In this document: positions 31,682-40,048 of the stretch, in pieces
How the letters are laid out: the number at the start of each line of letters is the position of its first letter
Position numbering within the stretch: position 1 is the stretch's first letter
Source: a virus
Strand: one strand, 5' to 3'
Length of the DNA: 64,000 nt
IMG/VR virus record: IMGVR_UViG_3300027833_003138
Span: 62,001-126,000 of that record
Notes under the pieces: generated by a model
What the model saw: the letters and a program-made list of their open reading frames with translations, nothing else
The model's database searches: none
Told to the model about the DNA's origin: nothing
Translations under genes and position numbers: made by a program

Positions 31682-33970
31682 ATGACAATCTCCGCTCCAG
31701 CCTCGGACGTTTCTGAAGGAAGAATGGGAAACCTTGTTAATTATAGCGGGGTTTTTCAAACAGGACAAAATTACGAACAATTTGATTTTGTTTATGCTAC
31801 GGGTGATGGGTTGTATTATTACGCAAAGCAAAATATGGTTTTTGGCGGCGGAGTCTCTGTGTCGGACAATCAAAGATTTACATTGCTTCCTCACGAGGTA
31901 GCAGCTAATTCTCATTATATTATTGATGAGTTTAATAGGCCCGACGATCTAAACGCAACATTTAGCCCTGGAAATATAATAAATATAGCTGGGTCTACTG
32001 GGTCTAGCGATGGAACTTATTCTATATTAAATATAGAAAAAAATTATACAAGTACCACCGTTCAAGGTTTAACTGGTGCAGCAATAAAAATAAAAGGGAC
32101 ATCTGAAACTAGTTTTATAGAAAATTACGAACCTTCGTCTGCTAATGTTCTAACAATCTCAACAATCAATGCGTATCCTGAATCTAATCCAGATTTGTGG
32201 ACAAGTAATAAGTTTTTTTACGACGCAGATTATGGATCAACAGTTAATTTTAAGGCAAATAATATAAAACATGAGTATGGTAATGGTTATTATATTCTGC
32301 AGCCAAAAGGCATAAATGCATTAACGTTTGAGGTTAATTTAAAATTCGACAACAGAACAAATAAAGAAGCTAATTCTATAATACATTTTGTAGAAAACCA
32401 TTTGGGGCAATTAGAGGTTGACTCCTCCTCTCCTAACCTTAAATATAAACAAGGAATATCAGGGTTTCGATGGGACGGAAACGCGATGTTTAATCCTTAT
32501 CGATCGACAGAAAATGAAGCTAAGACTTTTTATTGCTCAGAATTTAATCATGCTTTAAGTTTTGAGAACAGTAACAATATAAGTTTAAAACTTAGAAATT
32601 TAGACACTTCTTCGTTGAGGAAATCTGAGCAGTTGTTTATAAGGAAAGCAGAAACGTTTGACCCGACAATGGTTTACGAGAAAAATGATGTAGCTTTTTA
32701 TACTGGTAACCATTCATACTATTATTGGCACAGCGATTCAAGTACCAGTAATAAAGTTCCTTCTGAGATAACTACGGGTTTTAATGGCAGGCTTGATTAC
32801 AAGAAAGATTTACATACAGGTTACTGGACTCGCGATTTCTTTTGGAGGCCATCTTTAGGGCTAAGCGTTGATCAAAAGCCAAGAATGAACGAAATAGAAC
32901 TGGGAGGATACCTTCAGATTTATAACGACGGCATAAATGAAAGCCTTTTAAATTTGGACTTGCAGTTCAATAATAGAGATGATGAGGAAGCTTACGCTAT
33001 ACTTCATTTCCTTGAGCAAAGACTAGGTTACAAACCTTTTAATTTTACGCCTCCCGCCCCATATAATAGAAAGCAAAACTTTGTGTGTCAGGAGTGGAGC
33101 CACACTTATAATTACAAAAATAATCATAGCATATCTGCTCGATTCGAGCAGTTTCCATTTAATATAGATGAGCAGGATTTTACCAATTTAGACACTCCTC
33201 CAGAATTGGCAGAGGGAGAATTAATATTCACCTCTCCGTTGTCGTTTTCGATCAAGGACCAAGGAGAACAAATAATTCCCGGAGAAAAAGGAAAGGGTAG
33301 GGTTAAGTTAATGAATATAGGAGATAAACCCTTGACGTTAATTAGTGCAGAAGCGATAGAGAGAGACATTGGGTCTTTTTCTATTATAGGGCAGGGCGGA
33401 GGCGCAAACGTTCCTTTTATTGGCGAAGGTCTTGATAAAGAAGATTACATATATAACCTTCCGTCTGCCGGTTTTCCTTTTGGTCTAAACGGCAAAACAA
33501 TAAAACTAAGCAAGTCTTATACACCTGGCGTTAGTGATGGCGGGCAGATGTTTACGGTGGTCACAGGTTCCCCTGGTAACTACAGATCCGAAATAGTTAA
33601 TTCAGTTCCAAACACTTTTTTTCAAAACAACAGAGGGCAAATAAAATCCGGAGTAAGTGAGCCGTTTAATACTGCATACAGGGAGTGCGGTAAATTTGCG
33701 ATTGAGAATTTCTTTATCAATAATCAAAAGACCACAATCGAGGCAGGAGAGGAAGGCTATATTGATATTGAGTTTTATGGAATCAATGACTCGGACGTAA
33801 ATGTTTTTTTGGTCGATGAATTCACGGACAATATAATAGACAATAATTCAGACTTTATTCTTGTGGGCCTTACAAATAAATACTATTTTGGAGATTTGTA
33901 TATAAGAAGCTCTGCTTCAAGCGACCTTCAACAAGGCGAGTTAAAAATATTCGTCGCAGCAGAAAAATAA
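31682..33970 (+). CDS. Minor tail protein with two lambda-gpM-like domains
   Basis: A 762-residue protein. Domain A (~180-310) and domain B (~385-495) both follow the lambda gpM pattern: an aromatic start (NKFFYDADYG; DFFWRPSLG), a strand ending LxFDNRTNKEA or LQFNNRDDEEA, then IIHFVENHLGQ or ILHFLEQRLGY. F-x-C-x-E-W/F-x-H follows (FYCSEFNHAL; FVCQEWSHTY). The N-terminal ~170 residues and a C-terminal Ig-like part (~510-762) are extra. Lambda gpM is single-domain and about 109 residues. It sits just before the L-like gene, as in lambda. Confidence 0.75.
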   Translation: MTISAPASDVSEGRMGNLVNYSGVFQTGQNYEQFDFVYATGDGLYYYAKQNMVFGGGVSVSDNQRFTLLPHEVAANSHYIIDEFNRPDDLNATFSPGNIINIAGSTGSSDGTYSILNIEKNYTSTTVQGLTGAAIKIKGTSETSFIENYEPSSANVLTISTINAYPESNPDLWTSNKFFYDADYGSTVNFKANNIKHEYGNGYYILQPKGINALTFEVNLKFDNRTNKEANSIIHFVENHLGQLEVDSSSPNLKYKQGISGFRWDGNAMFNPYRSTENEAKTFYCSEFNHALSFENSNNISLKLRNLDTSSLRKSEQLFIRKAETFDPTMVYEKNDVAFYTGNHSYYYWHSDSSTSNKVPSEITTGFNGRLDYKKDLHTGYWTRDFFWRPSLGLSVDQKPRMNEIELGGYLQIYNDGINESLLNLDLQFNNRDDEEAYAILHFLEQRLGYKPFNFTPPAPYNRKQNFVCQEWSHTYNYKNNHSISARFEQFPFNIDEQDFTNLDTPPELAEGELIFTSPLSFSIKDQGEQIIPGEKGKGRVKLMNIGDKPLTLISAEAIERDIGSFSIIGQGGGANVPFIGEGLDKEDYIYNLPSAGFPFGLNGKTIKLSKSYTPGVSDGGQMFTVVTGSPGNYRSEIVNSVPNTFFQNNRGQIKSGVSEPFNTAYRECGKFAIENFFINNQKTTIEAGEEGYIDIEFYGINDSDVNVFLVDEFTDNIIDNNSDFILVGLTNKYYFGDLYIRSSASSDLQQGELKIFVAAEK

Positions 33971-33972
33971 TT

Positions 33973-35052
33973 ATGGCAAAATCAGAATCAAATTTTAATA
34001 AGCAATTAATTTCAATCACTCCCGATTCGGTCGTGGATATGTACGAAATCGATTTTAGCAACCTTCAGTCAAACTTTGAAATGCTTAAGGATTTACATGG
34101 AGTTAATCTGGGCGCAGATGCTATATATAGGTTTTGCCCCATGAAGAATTCAAGCAATCCTGTTTATTGGCAGGGGAATGCCTATCAACCTTTGCCTGTA
34201 AAAATGGAGGGTTTTGAGAGTCAGTCAGACGGAAGACTTCCAAGGCCAACAATTTCAATAGCTAACCCCGAGGGGCTTTTGTCTAAAATTATTAGATCTA
34301 ATAAAGATTTCGCCAATTGCAAGGTTACCCGGAAGAGAACTTTTGTTAAATTTCTTGATGATGAAAACTTTCAAAATAGGAATTTAAACGAATCAGGAAA
34401 GAATCCTTTTGGCGAATCCGACCCAAACTCACACTTTCCTGATGATATATTTTTTATAAACAAGAAAACAATAGAAAATAAAAACGTAATTACTTTTGAG
34501 CTTGTGTCTTCATTAGAGCTTCAGGGATCAAGTGTTCCAGCAAGAATAGTCATGCCTTCTCATTGCTCTTGGATGTATAGATGTTCTATTGGTTGTGGGT
34601 ACAAGGGTCTAGCCATAGAGGATAACGAGGGTAGGGATCTAACTCAGAAATATGCCCATAATAATTACGGCAATGGATTGGAAGATATTCCCAAATGGAG
34701 CAAGCATGGGTTTTTAGATAACGAGCTAGTTCCTGGCGGATACGACTCTGGCTCATTGGTTAAAATAATTCCACAAAGCTCGGCTGACCCTTATAAATCT
34801 ACGCCTGTTGTTTTTTTATGTATAAAAACCCACGCTATTGCATCCGATCATATACCGTTTTTTGATAATAATCACTGGGTAAAAGACGAATGTCAGAAAA
34901 CAATAGACTCTTGCAAGAAAAGATTCTCTGAGTCTCATTTGGATTCTTTGGGCGGGTCTAGGAATATCACCGATTATAACAAAATAAACATAACTCATAA
35001 AGGATTAAGGTTTGGAGGTTTCCCGGGCACAGAAAGATATCCAGCTGCATAA
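33973..35052 (+). CDS. Lambda gpL-like tail-tip protein with four-cysteine motif
   Basis: A 359-residue protein. The N-terminus (LISITPDSVVDMYEIDFS) and the region GFESQSDGRLPRPTISIANP are characteristic of gpL. Four cysteines near the end of the core, HCSWMYRCSIGCGYKG and DECQKTIDSCKKRF, correspond to the [4Fe-4S] site that lambda gpL carries. gpL bridges the distal tail to the hub. The next gene starts inside this gene's last 41 bases. In lambda the order is M, L, K, I, J; here it is M-like, L, K-like, I-J. Confidence 0.85.
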   Translation: MAKSESNFNKQLISITPDSVVDMYEIDFSNLQSNFEMLKDLHGVNLGADAIYRFCPMKNSSNPVYWQGNAYQPLPVKMEGFESQSDGRLPRPTISIANPEGLLSKIIRSNKDFANCKVTRKRTFVKFLDDENFQNRNLNESGKNPFGESDPNSHFPDDIFFINKKTIENKNVITFELVSSLELQGSSVPARIVMPSHCSWMYRCSIGCGYKGLAIEDNEGRDLTQKYAHNNYGNGLEDIPKWSKHGFLDNELVPGGYDSGSLVKIIPQSSADPYKSTPVVFLCIKTHAIASDHIPFFDNNHWVKDECQKTIDSCKKRFSESHLDSLGGSRNITDYNKINITHKGLRFGGFPGTERYPAA

Positions 35053-35368
35053 AACTATACTCGAACAGGTTAAGACTTATTGCTTGCGGTCTTTAACTGA
35101 GGAGAGTTGCGGATTGATCGTTGAGTCTACTTCAGGCCTAAAGGTTTTGCCTTGCAAAAACGAAAGCCCTTTTCCTGAGCATCATTTTATGATTAATTTA
35201 AATATTTTTATAGAAAATAAAGTTTTATATGTTTATCATTCTCATGTGAATTGCTCAGTAAATCCATCTATTACAGATAAGTTATATTCTGATGAATTAT
35301 GTATCCCATTTTTGATCTATAGCATTAGGGATGATGAATTTGGTATATATGGCAATATAAGTGTATAG
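35012..35368 (+). CDS. Lambda gpK-like JAMM/MPN+ metalloprotease domain
   Basis: A 118-residue protein with a complete JAMM motif: Glu31 (EESCGL), His76-Ser-His78, Ser86 and Asp89 (HSHVNCSVNPSITD). In lambda gpK this domain is followed by an NlpC/P60 peptidase, which is absent here. JAMM domains are zinc metalloproteases; in tail tips this one may process a tail protein during assembly. The start is a TTG at 35012 behind AAGGATTAAGG and overlaps the L-like gene by 41 bases; no ATG precedes the motif. The late-type motif for the next gene lies in its last codons. Confidence 0.8.
   Translation: MEVSRAQKDIQLHKTILEQVKTYCLRSLTEESCGLIVESTSGLKVLPCKNESPFPEHHFMINLNIFIENKVLYVYHSHVNCSVNPSITDKLYSDELCIPFLIYSIRDDEFGIYGNISV
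35358..35365 (+). promoter_or_regulatory. Candidate late promoter motif TAAGTGTA
   Basis: TAAGTGTA lies 24 bases before the ATG at 35390, inside the last codons of the K-like gene. The leader holds two AAGGTT elements, of which the nearer (about 6 bases before the ATG) may act as ribosome-binding site. Confidence 0.4.
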
Positions 35369-35389
35369 TTATTTAAGGTTTAAGGTTAA

Positions 35390-38300
35390 ATGAAAACAGT
35401 ATATTTATATGGAAAGCTTGGAAAGCGCTTTGGTAGAAAGTGGACCTTGAACGCGGACTCAGCTGTGGAGGTTTTTGCCGCTATAGATGCTAATAAAGAG
35501 GGGTTTCTTGAGTATCTTGCCAAAAGTCAATCGGACGGTATTGATTATGCTGTTTTAAATAAATCTCCGACCGATATTTCATCAAAAAAAGAATTAAAAA
35601 AACATATGATCTCCGAGTCTATGGTTGAGATAAAGGACAGGAAGCAAGAAATGCATATTGTTCCCGCGCCGCAAGGTAACGCGGTCGCCATAAGCTCCCT
35701 CTTTATAGTCGCTGCGACTGGCCAATTGACTCTTCTTGGTAAGATAGTTGTGGCCGTTGCTGTGTCTTTTGTTGTTGGGGCGATAATGAAAGCGTTATTT
35801 AAGCCGCCCGAAAGAAAAACCCCTACAACAACAAAATCTTATTTACTCAAGGGTGTAGCTAATAGGCAAAGCCAAGGAGTTGCAGTACCTTTGGGTTATG
35901 GAAGATTAAAAATAGGTTCAACAAATATATCTCAACACAAAGTATCAAAAAGAAAAAGCGTCCCAGGAAAGTCTCATGTTTTAGAGTCTTATACCGAGAT
36001 AGAGTTTTTGGATTTATTGAGTGAAGGTCCGATAGCTGGACTTTGCGATCAAAATGGGAACTTAATAAACCTTAGTCGTTCTGGCATTATTGAGAGACTA
36101 GCGCAGAAGGTCTTGGGTTACGACCTTCGGGAGGGTATTTTTTTAAACAATGTGCCTGTTGTGAATACCCCAATAAGCGAAGCCGAGACTGGAACTGCAA
36201 ATTATATACTCAATGAAAATGGCGAGACTCCTGTAATCAAGACAGGAGAAGAAAAAGACACTTTGATTATTTCAGATTTTAATTGTTTTGTTGTTGATCA
36301 TTCCGTGTTATTATATGGAGCCGGACCCTACACAAGAAACGAGGGGGGAGCCGAGCATAGGCCTGATGTAGAAAGCGCAAAGAAAAACGGAGCCAAAATA
36401 GCAGCTCATTTTGTGGCAAACAAAAATGTTAACAAAATTCGAATCGAAATGAACACAACTTTGTCGATACAGAACGATGATGGCAGTAATCAGGGGAATA
36501 ATGTTCAATTTGCAATATTAATGGAAAAAGACTATGTCGAGCACAATGTCTTGTCTCCAGGTTCTGGTTGTATCGTTAAGTTTGATGATTCATTGAACGG
36601 AGCCGTAACCACCGACGAAAGCAATAGGTTTATTGTTACGGGCCTCTGCACTTCGCTGTATGCTTTTGATATTATTATTGAATTTGATCGACCAAAAATA
36701 AGCTCTAAGGGTATAACTTTTAAATTAATAAAGTTAAGCAATGAATATGATCCCTCGGTAAAAGGAGCGTTAGGAGGAATAGGTAGAGACAGAAGTTTAA
36801 AGTTATCTTCCGTTGCTGAATACGTAGAAGAGCCTTTGCTTTATCCTTATAGCGCCATCGTCAAACTCAAATTTGACAGTAAGAATTTTTCAAATTTACC
36901 CGATAGATCTTATCATGCGAAGTTAAAGAAAGTTTTAATTCCTTCGAATTATGATCCAATCTCAAAGCATTATGACGGACCTTGGGATGGATTGTTTAAG
37001 GGGCAGCCGGATTCTCTTTCGTCCATACATTCTGTAAGCGATGAAGACAAGTATTGGACGGATAATCCTGCTTGGGTTTTTTATGATTTATTATCTAATG
37101 CTAGATATGGGGTTGGGAAGTACGGTCTATATGAAGAATATATCGATCGATGGCAGCTGTATAGAATATCAAAATACTGCGACGAATTGGTTAGAACCGA
37201 TTACGAAATAGAAACCTCTTCTGGTTCTCCTGTAAATTTTAGCTCCGTGGTTGAGTCGAATAGCAAACTAGACTCTTTTAGCATAACTATAGACCAAGCA
37301 TCATATAGTTCCGATAATTTTATCAAAGATTTTGGAACAGGAAGTCAATTCAAGGGAAAAAAGATAGCTTTTTTTGTTCCATCAAGAAACCAGGATATCT
37401 CGGCTTTGACGGGAACAAATAAAAGCGAAGCCATACAGCAATTGCGATCAAGAGCTACTCAGTTATCTGGCGAAATCAAAATAGAACAGAGAGACATTAT
37501 ATCAAGCAATCCAAATAAAAGTGGGGGAGGCACTGTCATTGTCTCGGGTCCAGATTTAAGCGGTTTGAGTGCATCGTTTCAAGAGGGAGCTTCTATCAAG
37601 ACGATTGGTGGTTGCGCGGTTCAAATCAATCATGCTATAGTCGAGCCAAGATTTACTTCTAACTTGTATATAACTGATGAAATGGAAGCCCTTCAGCTTA
37701 TTAACAATATGGCGTCTGTATTTAGGGGGATTATTACTTTTTATAATGGAAAAATAATGGCGATTCAAGATTCATACAAGAATCCTATTCAGTTATTTAA
37801 TAATTCAAACGTAAGTCAAGATAGTTTTTCGTACTCTGGGGTAAGTAAGGATCAAAAAATAACAAGCTCTATCGTTAGATATAACAATAAAGATGATAGC
37901 TTTAAGCCTGCAACCGCTCAAGAAGAAGATAAGAACGCAGTTAGAACTTTTGGATTCAAGGAAAAGGAGACTCTTGGTTTTGGGATAACATCCTCCAGTC
38001 AAGCAAGAAGGCTCGCCAAGTGGGTTCTGTTTACCACCCAACTAGAAACAGAAACTGTTTCTTTTGAGACTTCTGCCGAGGCTTCATATTTATATCCCGG
38101 ATCAATTTTCGAAGTTTCTGATGAAATGAGGGTGGGTAAGTCAAAAAGCGGAAGGGTTTTGGATATAAAATTTTATACAAAACAATATGAATTTGAACAG
38201 TCTGGTCAGGATAGAGTTTTGAAAAAATCTTTTGATGTATATAGCCCATATATTTTGTTAGATAAGCATATGGTTGATGAGCCGTTCGTATCTATGGTTG

Positions 38301-40045
38301 AATTGACAGTATGTACTGGTCTAGCTAATTCTACGGAAGAGAAAATAAACTTAAGAGCTCCTTTTGAGCGCTCCTCTCTTGATCAGGATGCCGAAATAGA
38401 GTCTGTTTTAGTTCCTCAGGTAATTAAATTTGAATGCTCTATTGGTTACAACTCGGAGGTAACAAAAAAAGGGCCCCAGGGACAAAATGTAATAGCGAGC
38501 GGCTTTTCTTTAAAAATTCCTTTTGAGCTGTCCTTGTCAGACAATACGTTTTCAATATTTAATCACGGCTTTGCCGACGGAGATAGAGTTAGATTTACAA
38601 CAGAGGGATCTCTTCCTTCTGGGATTAGCATGAGTAGAAGAGGTAGCACCGCTTATTATGTAAAAGATTCAACAAAACACACTTTCAAAATAAGCTATTC
38701 TGCGGGAGGGGATGAGGTAAATGTTTCAAGCCAAGGTTTAGATTCTCTTGGAAACGATGGAGGCTTGCATTATATATGCCCGGAGGATCAAGAAAAAACA
38801 AAAGAGGCTTTGACTAAAATAATGATCGGCTCATCTTGGAGCGCAAAGGGCGTGATGGCTGCGAAAACAGACAAAGAGCTCGAACAGGCGGTTGTAGATA
38901 AGTTGGAGTTGACATATGATGCAGCAACGAAGAGTGCAGGGTGGGCGCTCTCGGACTGGCTTGGTTGGGTTCGCGTTTTTAGCAATGATTGGGCATATAT
39001 CTCGCAGTTCGGTTGGGTATATCTTGGAGAGTTAAGGAAGTCTTCAGGAAGTGATGGTTTTTGGTTTTATACCTCGTCATCAAGAGGAAGTTCTTCCAGC
39101 GGTTGGGTATGGACCAACGATTCGCTTAAAGATACCTTTTGGTTTTTTTATTCATTATATTCTGAATCCAGTACCGCAAGTGGGTGGGTTATACCTTATT
39201 ACGATGATAGAAATAGCGTGTGCGAGCTTTTTGTTTACGACTCTGACGCTTCAAGGTCGGTGGGAGATAGCTATACTTTAAACAATGTTGAATACATTAT
39301 TGTTCAAAAGTCTTTTGGCGTCTCAGGTTATTTTATTAGACATCCGAATATTATAAATCAAATAGTCGGCACTCCAAGATCCAACCTAACAAATTCTTCT
39401 CCTTCGGATCTGGGGGGCTTAACGCTTAACCAAAGAAGAGAAACTTTGACCGGGTCGGGCTATTACAAGGAAGTAGATATAAATTCTTTTGATTATTTAA
39501 GCGCAGCTTCTTCGCTGCAAGCAAAGGAATCCATAAGAATAAACCTTAGCGAAACTCACACAGAGGTCATACAGGATGGGCAAGAAGTATTTGTTGAAGA
39601 TGTAATAGATTCTTCTGGGGATTTTGATGATTATGTAAATGTTGTTTATGTGTACGATAATGTAGATAAAAGGTGGACGACTTCCGTTAATCCTTGGCGG
39701 TTAATAAAAATAAATGATTATCAATTTGAATTAGAAAATTCTTCCGCTATCGTTTCTAGGCTGAGCTCTGCAAACATAACATCCTTTGGGAAAATCAATT
39801 TCATCCCTCCCCCTGTTTCCGAGGTTGAAAGATCCTTGCAGGGGCAACTTTTTAGAACAATGAGTGTAAAAGAAAAATCTCATAACAAGTATGAAGTTGT
39901 TGGTCTTGAATACAATCAATCTAAATTCGACGCAGTCGACAAGCAAACTGTCGTCAGGCAACCAGTTATGCCTATACCCCCTCAAGCGGACATGAGAATT
40001 CCAGAAGCTCCTGACACTTTAATATTAACCGATTTAACGATATAA
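35390..40045 (+). CDS. Tail-tip hub: fused lambda gpI-like and gpJ-like protein with aromatic GW module
   Basis: A 1551-residue protein. Residues 1-~85 match gpI (MKTVYLYGKLGKRFG, EGFLEYLAK), followed by HIVPAPQGN and a hydrophobic stretch (~105-140) as in gpI. From ~158, LLKGVANRQSQGVAVPLGYG is the gpJ N-terminus; the hub continues with DLLSEGPIAGL and DNPAWVFYDLLSNARYGVG. In lambda I and J are separate genes. Residues ~1183-1275 form a Trp/Gly/Tyr-rich module (GWAYISQFGWVYLGE, SGWVWTNDS) also seen in the 40049 protein. It should form the trimeric tip that contacts the receptor and ejects the tape measure. Confidence 0.88.
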   Translation: MKTVYLYGKLGKRFGRKWTLNADSAVEVFAAIDANKEGFLEYLAKSQSDGIDYAVLNKSPTDISSKKELKKHMISESMVEIKDRKQEMHIVPAPQGNAVAISSLFIVAATGQLTLLGKIVVAVAVSFVVGAIMKALFKPPERKTPTTTKSYLLKGVANRQSQGVAVPLGYGRLKIGSTNISQHKVSKRKSVPGKSHVLESYTEIEFLDLLSEGPIAGLCDQNGNLINLSRSGIIERLAQKVLGYDLREGIFLNNVPVVNTPISEAETGTANYILNENGETPVIKTGEEKDTLIISDFNCFVVDHSVLLYGAGPYTRNEGGAEHRPDVESAKKNGAKIAAHFVANKNVNKIRIEMNTTLSIQNDDGSNQGNNVQFAILMEKDYVEHNVLSPGSGCIVKFDDSLNGAVTTDESNRFIVTGLCTSLYAFDIIIEFDRPKISSKGITFKLIKLSNEYDPSVKGALGGIGRDRSLKLSSVAEYVEEPLLYPYSAIVKLKFDSKNFSNLPDRSYHAKLKKVLIPSNYDPISKHYDGPWDGLFKGQPDSLSSIHSVSDEDKYWTDNPAWVFYDLLSNARYGVGKYGLYEEYIDRWQLYRISKYCDELVRTDYEIETSSGSPVNFSSVVESNSKLDSFSITIDQASYSSDNFIKDFGTGSQFKGKKIAFFVPSRNQDISALTGTNKSEAIQQLRSRATQLSGEIKIEQRDIISSNPNKSGGGTVIVSGPDLSGLSASFQEGASIKTIGGCAVQINHAIVEPRFTSNLYITDEMEALQLINNMASVFRGIITFYNGKIMAIQDSYKNPIQLFNNSNVSQDSFSYSGVSKDQKITSSIVRYNNKDDSFKPATAQEEDKNAVRTFGFKEKETLGFGITSSSQARRLAKWVLFTTQLETETVSFETSAEASYLYPGSIFEVSDEMRVGKSKSGRVLDIKFYTKQYEFEQSGQDRVLKKSFDVYSPYILLDKHMVDEPFVSMVELTVCTGLANSTEEKINLRAPFERSSLDQDAEIESVLVPQVIKFECSIGYNSEVTKKGPQGQNVIASGFSLKIPFELSLSDNTFSIFNHGFADGDRVRFTTEGSLPSGISMSRRGSTAYYVKDSTKHTFKISYSAGGDEVNVSSQGLDSLGNDGGLHYICPEDQEKTKEALTKIMIGSSWSAKGVMAAKTDKELEQAVVDKLELTYDAATKSAGWALSDWLGWVRVFSNDWAYISQFGWVYLGELRKSSGSDGFWFYTSSSRGSSSSGWVWTNDSLKDTFWFFYSLYSESSTASGWVIPYYDDRNSVCELFVYDSDASRSVGDSYTLNNVEYIIVQKSFGVSGYFIRHPNIINQIVGTPRSNLTNSSPSDLGGLTLNQRRETLTGSGYYKEVDINSFDYLSAASSLQAKESIRINLSETHTEVIQDGQEVFVEDVIDSSGDFDDYVNVVYVYDNVDKRWTTSVNPWRLIKINDYQFELENSSAIVSRLSSANITSFGKINFIPPPVSEVERSLQGQLFRTMSVKEKSHNKYEVVGLEYNQSKFDAVDKQTVVRQPVMPIPPQADMRIPEAPDTLILTDLTI

Positions 40046-40048
40046 GAA

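Noticed and set aside
35012-35368. NlpC/P60 peptidase part of gpK
   Set aside because: The frame ends after the JAMM domain and no NlpC motif is found downstream before the I-J gene.
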